Assembly (NCBI GenBank): GCA_016177405.1
Contig: JACOVG010000016.1
Span: 1-32,865, forward strand
Reading direction: 5' to 3'
Source of the DNA: Candidatus Omnitrophota bacterium
Lineage (GTDB): Bacteria > Omnitrophota > Gorgyraeia > 1-14-0-20-64-10
Length of the DNA stretch: 32,865 bases
Both the position numbers and the translations under genes were made by a program. Below the pieces are notes generated by a model. It ran no database searches. It saw nothing but the letters and a program-made list of their open reading frames with translations, and was not told the DNA's origin. The first letter of the stretch is position 1, and each line of letters starts with the position of its first letter. Below are positions 27,330 to 32,865 of this stretch, one piece after another.

Positions 27330-28705
27330 GTGATGGCGCGATACGGAATGCAGGTATTGCCGAAAATCAGGTCGAACCTAGATCGCTACGCGGTTCATTC
27401 CCGCTTTCATCGCAGGACATCGTAGAAGATACCCTCACCAATTACCGCCGTTTCATAAACCCAAGTCTGGCCCTCCTTATGCGAGTTTTTTCGGGAGGTC
27501 GGGTTGAGGCGCGCGGTCAGGGAGTTTATGTCGAAGATACGGAGGGGCGCCGTTATATCGATTGCCTGGCTGGCTTTGGATCGATCAGTTGCGGTCATGC
27601 TCATCCCAAGATTGTAGCGGCTGTCATGGAACAGCTACAACTACTTCCCGCTTCTACCAAGGTTTTTTTCAACAAGCCCCTCGCGGATTTGTCCAAACTG
27701 CTGGCGGAAATCACCCCAGGCGATTTGCAGTATTCATTCATCTGCAATAGTGGCGCAGAGGCCGTAGAAGGTGCTCTGAAACTTGCCAAGCTTTTTACCA
27801 AGCGCACGGAGATTGTTTTCATGGAAGGAGCGTTCCATGGAAAAACGCTGGGTGCTCTGAGCGTAAGCGGGCGAAACCTTTACAAACAACCTTTCAAACC
27901 GCTTCTTCCCCACGTGAGACAGGTTCCCTTTGGGGATATTGAGGCTTTAACGACGGCGGTGACCCCTAATACTGCGGCCGTTCTTCTTGAGCCGATACAG
28001 GGCGAAGGTGGCGTGAACTTGTCACCGGAAGGATACCTTCAAGCTGCTCAGGCTATTTGCCAGGAAGCAGGAGCCCTTCTCATTTTCGACGAAGTGCAAA
28101 CAGGCTTTGGAAGAACAGGGACGTTATTCGAATGCCAGCAAGAAGGAATAGTGCCGGACATCTTGGTTCTTGCAAAAGCGCTAGGAGGAGGAGTGATGCC
28201 TATCGGTGCTTTTGTGGCGACTCCTCGAGTATGGAAAGCTTTCAAACGGCATCCACTTCTGCACACCTCCACTTTTGGAGGTAATCCTCTAGCATGCAGA
28301 GCGGCCGTAGCCACGATACGCGTGATTTTGGAAGAGAAGCTGCCAGATCGAGCACAAAAGTTGGGCAAGATCTTCATCTCTGAACTCGAAGCCATACGGC
28401 GCCGCTTTCCCCGGATAATTGCAGCGGTACGTGGAAAAGGACTCCTAATCGGTGTCGAGCTTCAGAAAGAGGGCTACGGACTTACGATTTTCCCCGAAAT
28501 GGTAAGGCGAGGCGTCATAGCGGCGTTTACACTCAACAATCCGAAGGTGATTCGATTCGAACCTCCCCTTGTGATCACAGAGGATCAAATAAGACAGGTT
28601 ATCCAGGTGTTTGAGCACGCTGTCAAGAAAGCTGACGGTCTTCGGGGGCGTCTTGCCTCAGTGGCATTCAAAATAGGGCAAATCGCCGGATTGGTAGAAT
28701 TGTAG
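27326..28705 (+). CDS. class III aminotransferase, putrescine aminotransferase-like
   Basis: 459 aa PLP enzyme of fold type I. Motifs are YIDCLAGFGSISCGHAHP, CNSGAEAVEGALKLAK (phosphate binding), AFHGKTLGALS, LLEPIQGEGGV, LLIFDEVQTGFGRTG (D255 to the pyridine nitrogen), and VLAKALGGGVMPIGA with the Schiff-base K284. HTSTFGGNPLACRAA and the ending VIRFEPPLVIT are very like E. coli PatA/YgjG. Such enzymes move an amino group between a primary amine and an aldehyde. Placed directly after an aldehyde-forming reductase, the enzyme would naturally run in the amine-forming direction. An N-terminal 40-residue extension and a hydrophobic C-terminus (SVAFKIGQIAGLVEL) may aid membrane or partner contact. 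Last gene of the operon. Confidence 0.92.
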   Translation: MSDGAIRNAGIAENQVEPRSLRGSFPLSSQDIVEDTLTNYRRFINPSLALLMRVFSGGRVEARGQGVYVEDTEGRRYIDCLAGFGSISCGHAHPKIVAAVMEQLQLLPASTKVFFNKPLADLSKLLAEITPGDLQYSFICNSGAEAVEGALKLAKLFTKRTEIVFMEGAFHGKTLGALSVSGRNLYKQPFKPLLPHVRQVPFGDIEALTTAVTPNTAAVLLEPIQGEGGVNLSPEGYLQAAQAICQEAGALLIFDEVQTGFGRTGTLFECQQEGIVPDILVLAKALGGGVMPIGAFVATPRVWKAFKRHPLLHTSTFGGNPLACRAAVATIRVILEEKLPDRAQKLGKIFISELEAIRRRFPRIIAAVRGKGLLIGVELQKEGYGLTIFPEMVRRGVIAAFTLNNPKVIRFEPPLVITEDQIRQVIQVFEHAVKKADGLRGRLASVAFKIGQIAGLVEL

Positions 28706-28843
28706 ACGAACACCTCACAAACCCTCATTATTGGGCATTCTAAGAAGGGGAAATCTGGCGTACGTCGATTTAGGTAGCTAGGCTCACGAAAGGAGTTTTG
28801 TCAGAGGTGATCAAGACAGGTGTCTGCGTACAAAGGGTACGAT

Positions 28844-31057
28844 ATGCTTGACACTCACTGGTATCCTATCACGACGCTTCTGACGGGATTGACGTGCCTG
28901 CTTCTCGCGGTTTTCGTGTGGAACAAGGGAAAAAGCAACAAAGTGAATACTCTCTTCTCACTTTTCACTTTGAGCATTGCAACCTGGTGCTTCGGCGCAT
29001 ACGTCGTCAACATCACGTCCTCTTCTGAGACAGCACTACGCTGGGTCAGGATTTTCCACATAGCAGCGGTATTCCCCCCGCCTCTTTCGATCGATTTTCT
29101 GTACGCTGTCACCGGTCGGGACCGTCATGCTATCCGGTGGACATACCTTCCATCTGTCGTATTCCTGCTTTTCGTGTTCACCCCCCAATTCATCACGGGC
29201 GTGGTTCCAGCGCCATATATCGGTTTTTCCTACACAACAGGTGTCGCTTATGTTCCGTTCATCATTTTTTTCTTCTCCGCCACCCTGTTCGGACTGTGGG
29301 TAATCTACCATGGATACCGGACCTCCTCCGGACACAAACGTATCCAACTACGGTATTTTCTCCTCGCTTTTTCTGTTATTTTTGTGGGTAGCATAATCTA
29401 TTTCCTTCTGAGTATTCGTAGCGAACTTTCTATGCCTCCCGTCGACAACTTCTTCATTGCCCTTTTCGTTTCCATCATTGCATACGCAATCCTTCGGTAT
29501 CGCCTTATGGACATCACCATTGTTATTACCCGTACGGTGGTGTTCGCCGGGGTGTATGTGCTAGTGCTAGGGCTACCACTTTTGGGTGCATTGGCGTGGC
29601 AATCACAGTTAGAGACAGCCTTAGGGGAGAAGTGGTGGATTGGGTTGTGGGTGGTGTGTTCGGTGCTGGCGACGGCGGCGCATTATGCGAACCTTTATTT
29701 CCAAAAGAGGGCGGAAGGAAAACTGCTGGCGGAGCAGAGGAGGTATCAGGAGACGCTCCGGCAGGCGGCGCAGGGGATGACGCTGGTCAAGGATATGCAG
29801 AGACTCCTCAATTTGATTGTGCACATACTGACCCGGTCGGTGAAAGTGAGGCACGCGGAGGTGTGGTTGCTGGATAAGGATTCCGGCCGCTTTGTTTTGA
29901 AGGCCATGCGGGGGCACAACGACACAGAGCTTAACGGCACTGTCGAGGCCAACCAGCCGTTGATTGTCTACCTCCACAAGGGAAGAGAGTCGCTCCTGCA
30001 GGAGGAACTGCGGCTGATGATGCAGGGCGGAGCCAGGGAGGAGTTGAAGCCGGTGGTGGAGGAGATGGCCCGGATCGGGGCGGCGGTCATTATTCCTTCC
30101 TTTGTGGATGAAAAACTGCTGGGGTTCCTGGTGATGAGCGAGAAGAAGTCCGGCAAGATATATTCGACCGATGATTTGAGGGTGTTTGAGGTGCTGGCGA
30201 GCCAGGCGGCGCTGGCGATTGAGAACGCGCAGTTCTATGAGGACCTGAAGGAGACGCAGGCGGAGCTGTTCCAGACGGCGAAGCTGGCGAGCTTGGGGCA
30301 GATGGCCGGCGGGATGAGCCACCAGATCAACAACCGGTTCTACGTGCTGACGATTTTGGCGGGGACCCTGAAGTCCGCGTTGGGCGAGGTGAAGGTGGGG
30401 GAGCCCGTGACCCCGGAGCTGGCGGCCCTGCTCGCGCGGACCCGGGAGACGATGACGAAGATCGAGGACAACGCCCTGCGGGGCGGCGACATCGTGAAGA
30501 CCCTGCTCCGGTTCTCCAGGCCCGGCAAGGTGGAGGCCAAGCCGATCACCCCGCAGGAGATCGTGGCGGTGGCGCGGGATGTGGCGCAGTACAAGGTGGA
30601 CCTGACCTCCATTGATTTTGTGCAGGAGTGGCCGGCCAGCCTGCCGGAGGTGAACGGGAACCTGAACCAGCTGGCCGACTGCTTCTTCAACCTGATCACC
30701 AACGCTTACGATGCCATCCAGGCCAGGATAGAGAAATTCAAGCCGCTCGACTACCGGGGAAGGATCACCATCTCGGGCCACCCGGCGGTGGATGGGCGGG
30801 TCTCGATGGACATCGTTGACAACGGGATCGGGATGAACAAGCAGGAGATGGATCAGCTCTTTGTGCCCTTCTTCACCACCAAGGCGACCGCCGAGAAGGG
30901 GACCGGCTTGGGGCTCTTTGTGATCAAGCGGATCCTGGAGCACCACGGGGGCAACATCGCGGTGCAATCCTCGTCCGGCCAGGGGACGACCTTCACGATC
31001 TTTTTGCCTGCGGTGGGCGGCCAGGGAGGGCAGGGGGGCGTGGTGAAAATCGGCTAA
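28844..31057 (+). CDS. histidine kinase 3: 7TM sensor, GAF, HisKA, ATPase
   Basis: 737 aa. The N-terminal 250 residues contain about seven or eight membrane helices (for example TTLLTGLTCLLLAVFVW and VPFIIFFFSATLFGLWVIYHG). A GAF domain follows at about 300-470 (ILTRSVKVRHAEVWLLDKDSG, ending FEVLASQAALAIENAQFYE). HisKA has GGMSHQINNRF (H493), with Gln after the His and Arg where Pro is usual. The ATPase has CFFNLITNAYDAI, DIVDNGIGM, LFVPFFTTKATAEKGTGLGL. The tail is Gly/Gln-rich (VGGQGGQGGVVKIG). I prefer ATG 28844 because AAAGGG lies 6 nt before it; GTG 28820 is the longer option. The 5' third is near 50% G+C and the 3' two thirds are GC-rich, a mosaic. Confidence 0.9.
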   Translation: MLDTHWYPITTLLTGLTCLLLAVFVWNKGKSNKVNTLFSLFTLSIATWCFGAYVVNITSSSETALRWVRIFHIAAVFPPPLSIDFLYAVTGRDRHAIRWTYLPSVVFLLFVFTPQFITGVVPAPYIGFSYTTGVAYVPFIIFFFSATLFGLWVIYHGYRTSSGHKRIQLRYFLLAFSVIFVGSIIYFLLSIRSELSMPPVDNFFIALFVSIIAYAILRYRLMDITIVITRTVVFAGVYVLVLGLPLLGALAWQSQLETALGEKWWIGLWVVCSVLATAAHYANLYFQKRAEGKLLAEQRRYQETLRQAAQGMTLVKDMQRLLNLIVHILTRSVKVRHAEVWLLDKDSGRFVLKAMRGHNDTELNGTVEANQPLIVYLHKGRESLLQEELRLMMQGGAREELKPVVEEMARIGAAVIIPSFVDEKLLGFLVMSEKKSGKIYSTDDLRVFEVLASQAALAIENAQFYEDLKETQAELFQTAKLASLGQMAGGMSHQINNRFYVLTILAGTLKSALGEVKVGEPVTPELAALLARTRETMTKIEDNALRGGDIVKTLLRFSRPGKVEAKPITPQEIVAVARDVAQYKVDLTSIDFVQEWPASLPEVNGNLNQLADCFFNLITNAYDAIQARIEKFKPLDYRGRITISGHPAVDGRVSMDIVDNGIGMNKQEMDQLFVPFFTTKATAEKGTGLGLFVIKRILEHHGGNIAVQSSSGQGTTFTIFLPAVGGQGGQGGVVKIG

Positions 31058-31068
31058 AAAATTTTTAC

Positions 31069-31105
31069 TTGACAAATTAGTATTTATGCAATATATTTAA
31101 TCTTG
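31069..31105 (+). promoter_or_regulatory. consensus promoter for the RHS-like gene, probably leaderless
   Basis: TTGACA (31069-31074), a 17-bp spacer and TATATT (31092-31097) are followed after 7 nt by an in-frame GTG at 31105. The spacer contains ATGCAA, close to the TTGCAA box of other promoters here, and overall the site resembles the promoter at 18832. No ribosome site precedes any possible start. Confidence 0.72.
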
Positions 31106-32865
31106 TGAGTGCTGGGTTGAAAAATTCCATGTCCCCCGAGTGGATGTCGAACTGGCGTGAAAGGTCAGGTTGGTCGCTGGCGGCCCGCGGCACAGCCGCC
31201 CTCACCGTTTTCTGTTTCGTTCTGACCCAGCTCCCCCTGCAGGTCTTCGCCCAGCACCCCGAACTTCCCGAATGGCTCAAGGAGGAGCAGGGCGGCTGGG
31301 TTTCGGCCGAGCAGGCCCAGCGCCTGCACAAGGCCGATGCCGAGCTCCTGACCTTTCTCTCCACACTGGAGCAGTCCAAGGAACGCCTTGTCACGGCCTC
31401 GGCCTCCGGCATCCAGACCCTTCACGCGGGAGGCCAGCCCGTTGTCTCCAGAGATACCGCTAACAATCTTCTTTTTAAACCAACTGTTGAGATTGCTTCG
31501 CCCGCCAAAGAGCAAGGCGGGCTCGCAATGACGGGAACTGAAACCATCTCGGGAACCCTTTTGCTGGCCGATAGCACCCTGCAGGATATTAAGGAAGGCA
31601 GGATTGTCCGCAAGGTGGATCCCTTCGGCACGGAGACCTTCTTCGATGTCTCCGAGCGCCCCCTCTATGAGATTGCCCCGGACGGCACCCGCACCGACTA
31701 CGGCTACGTCATTGCGAGCCCGCCTGAAGCGGGCGAAGCAATCTCGTTTTCCCGCACCGCCCACTTGGCTACCGGCGATCTCACCCAGCGCTTCGACGCC
31801 CAGGGTCGTCTGACCGAGCTCTCTTACCCGGACGGCAAGGCCTTTTTCTACACCGAAGGCCGCCTGGCCTCTGCCCGGGTAAACGGCGCCACCTTCCTCT
31901 ATACACACGCCGTCTCCCCGGATGGCTCGGTTACTGCCACCCTCGAAGGAGGGCAGGGGGCCGATCTCCCCCGCCGCCTGATCTACGATTCGGATGGCTC
32001 CCTTCAAGAGGTGCTTCAAGCCGATGGCACCCTCACCCGCTTCTTGCAGGGCGTCCCCACCGAGGTCATCGCCCCTGACGGCACGACGACGCAGTACAAG
32101 GTGTCTGGCACCGGGGTTGATTTCCTCGCCACCCGCCAGCAGGTGGAGCGCCGGTACGATTCCACGGGTCTCTTGACGGGCCTCACCCTGGCCGACCAGA
32201 CCCGGCTTACGATCGTGAACGACCGCCTGGAGACGATTCAGCTTCCGGACGGCTCCACCATCACAGACGGAGTCTTTGACGCGGACAGCCGCGTCGTCTC
32301 CGGCACCGTCACGTTGCCTAACGGCCGTCAGGTCCGCTACCTGGAAGGCCAGCCGACCGAGGCTCTCCTTCCCGATGGCACCACGATCGGCTACACGAAC
32401 GGCCAGCCCTCTCTCCTTAACCTCCCCAGCGGCTTAAGCTACACCTTGACCCATGAATCAGACCGCTGGCTCGCGACCCTCACCCAAACGGTTCCGCCAA
32501 ACAACGTGGCGGATCCGCCAAGTACTGTGGCGGAGCCAGACACCGATTTAACACCCCCCGACCCCTACACCACCGCCCTCACCTTGACTCGCGCCCTGGA
32601 AGACGGAACGATCGCTCAATACGAGCGCCAAGCTTTGGGGGGACAGTCCCCCGCGGGGACAGTCCCCTGGACTTTAACCCAGCTTGTCATTGCGAGCACG
32701 TCGGAGACGGGCGAAGCAATCTCACAGGTCATCACCTCCCCCCAGGACCCCGCCTTCAAGGAGCGCTACGACCCTGACCCGCCCCCTCCACCTCCCACCT
32801 ACTCCGAGCTCCTGGAACCTAATCACTCTCTTTCTCCCATCAACGATGTTGGCGCCGCCCCTGGC
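31105..32865 (+). CDS. secreted RHS/YD-repeat-like protein, 5' part (runs off window)
   Basis: An open frame of 587 codons reaches the window end without a stop. An export signal is visible (basic RERSGWSLAARG, then AALTVFCFVLTQLPLQVFA before QHPELPEW). The rest is made of YD/RHS-like strands: LPDGSTI, LPNGRQVRYLEGQPTEALLP, YDSTGLLTG, APDGTTTQYK and similar. RHS proteins form large beta cages used for toxins or surface display; the toxin or tip domain would lie beyond the window. GTG 31105 fits the leaderless promoter; ATG 31129 and ATG 31144 are alternatives. At least six palindromic repeat units are embedded in frame, and the last 120 codons are proline-rich and repeat-laden. Confidence 0.8.
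   Translation, partial: MSAGLKNSMSPEWMSNWRERSGWSLAARGTAALTVFCFVLTQLPLQVFAQHPELPEWLKEEQGGWVSAEQAQRLHKADAELLTFLSTLEQSKERLVTASASGIQTLHAGGQPVVSRDTANNLLFKPTVEIASPAKEQGGLAMTGTETISGTLLLADSTLQDIKEGRIVRKVDPFGTETFFDVSERPLYEIAPDGTRTDYGYVIASPPEAGEAISFSRTAHLATGDLTQRFDAQGRLTELSYPDGKAFFYTEGRLASARVNGATFLYTHAVSPDGSVTATLEGGQGADLPRRLIYDSDGSLQEVLQADGTLTRFLQGVPTEVIAPDGTTTQYKVSGTGVDFLATRQQVERRYDSTGLLTGLTLADQTRLTIVNDRLETIQLPDGSTITDGVFDADSRVVSGTVTLPNGRQVRYLEGQPTEALLPDGTTIGYTNGQPSLLNLPSGLSYTLTHESDRWLATLTQTVPPNNVADPPSTVAEPDTDLTPPDPYTTALTLTRALEDGTIAQYERQALGGQSPAGTVPWTLTQLVIASTSETGEAISQVITSPQDPAFKERYDPDPPPPPPTYSELLEPNHSLSPINDVGAAPG
31489..31533 (-). repeat. palindromic repeat type A, copy 1 (inverted)
   Basis: GAGATTGCTTCGCCCGCC and GGCGGGCTCGCAATGACG flank a 9-bp loop region. 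It is the reverse orientation of the repeats at 31707 and 32686. The host frame reads through it (EIASPAKEQGGLAMTG). Confidence 0.8.
31707..31746 (+). repeat. palindromic repeat type A, copy 2
   Basis: It begins GTCATTGCGAGC and ends GCGAAGCAATCTC, with a CCCGCC/GGCGGG-like inner stem. The host gene translates it in frame as VIASPPEAGEAIS. Confidence 0.82.
32493..32534. repeat. tandem hairpin repeat type B, two units
   Basis: Two adjacent 21-bp units each begin TCCGCCAA and end GTGGCGGA (32493-32513 and 32514-32534), so each can form a hairpin. The centre differs between them. The host frame reads VPPNNVADPPSTVAEP through both. Confidence 0.75.
32637..32667. repeat. GGGGACAGTCCCC palindrome type C, two units
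   Basis: GGGGGACAGTCCCCC is followed by CG and GGGGACAGTCCCC, each nearly a perfect palindrome. The host frame reads LGGQSPAGTVPW across them. Confidence 0.78.
32686..32724 (+). repeat. palindromic repeat type A, copy 3
   Basis: GTCATTGCGAGC at the left and GCGAAGCAATCTCAC at the right match copy 2; the centre (ACGTCGGAGACG) forms a different stem. Translated in frame as VIASTSETGEAIS, almost the same peptide as copy 2. Confidence 0.82.

Noticed and set aside
29621-31075. 484-codon minus-strand frame
   Set aside because: Opposite the GC-rich kinase part of histidine kinase 3; rich in His, Leu, Arg and Gln and unrelated to any family.
32493-32724. Integron attC sites or transposon ends
   Set aside because: The hairpins lack attC core sites, lie inside an open frame, and no integrase or transposase is nearby.
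1-32865. tRNA or rRNA genes
   Set aside because: I looked for GGTTCGA-type T-loops with matching acceptor ends and for conserved rRNA segments and found none outside coding genes.

Overview
The window reads as chromosome of an uncultured, Gram-negative-type bacterium with high G+C. By eye most genes are strongly GC3-biased, so long shadow frames lie opposite nearly every real gene. GTG and TTG starts are common, and ATGA/GTGA overlaps are frequent. Several proteins have lipoprotein signals, two carry SPOR domains, and a GspA/GspB-like pair is present. A small basic protein starting MSLHSSLKSSSK matches my memory of a family from the PVC superphylum (Chlamydiae, Verrucomicrobia and relatives). 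With the palindromic repeats and an RHS-like protein this suggests a PVC-related lineage such as Omnitrophota, but that is inference and no rRNA is present to test it.

Positions 1-17350 are mostly dense housekeeping genes. In order on the + strand they encode: an AAA+ ATPase with a winged-helix part, a HIT hydrolase, a dGTPase-like HD hydrolase, a PocR-GAF-HD-GYP protein with altered metal ligands, a membrane-anchored protein, a lipoprotein, a UvrD-type helicase fused to a PD-(D/E)XK nuclease, a SPOR protein, the small basic protein, an SH3b protein, a stand-alone tRNA-binding domain, NAD(P)H-hydrate epimerase, an M50 protease, AroB, RNase III, a lone EF-Tu domain-2-like protein, a GNAT acetyltransferase and a second SPOR protein. 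GspB-like and GspA/ExeA-like genes follow on the - strand. They are separated by a 278-bp structured element bounded by inverted repeats, and that element supplies the exeA stop codon.

Positions 17350-22100 form a regulatory block: PilZ, a DUF6941-like protein, two XRE-cupin regulators, a lipoprotein, a lipoprotein M48 protease with an internal PDZ domain, an 84-aa unknown protein and a lone receiver domain. The three divergent intergenic regions here are AT-rich and repeatedly carry TTGCAA next to well-formed sigma70-type promoters, as an autoregulated XRE-cupin regulon might.

Positions 22100-29650 look accessory. Base composition drops visibly towards about 50% G+C. Two tandem 7TM histidine kinases follow the receiver gene, and the scar of a third kinase precedes them. 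Next comes a consensus promoter, an unidentified structured RNA of about 200 nt and a strong intrinsic terminator, then a three-gene operon: a START-like protein, a reductase resembling cyanobacterial acyl-ACP reductase (AAR), and a PatA-like class III aminotransferase. The predicted chemistry is acyl thioester to aldehyde to primary amine. A third 7TM-GAF kinase follows; its 5' part is lower in G+C and its 3' part is high. I regard the RNA-plus-amine operon flanked by kinases as the best candidate for an undescribed system.

The last 1.8 kb is the 5' part of a secreted RHS/YD-repeat-like gene. It runs off the window and contains at least six palindromic repeat units of three types, all read through in frame. 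I saw no tRNA, rRNA, CRISPR array, transposase or integrase.
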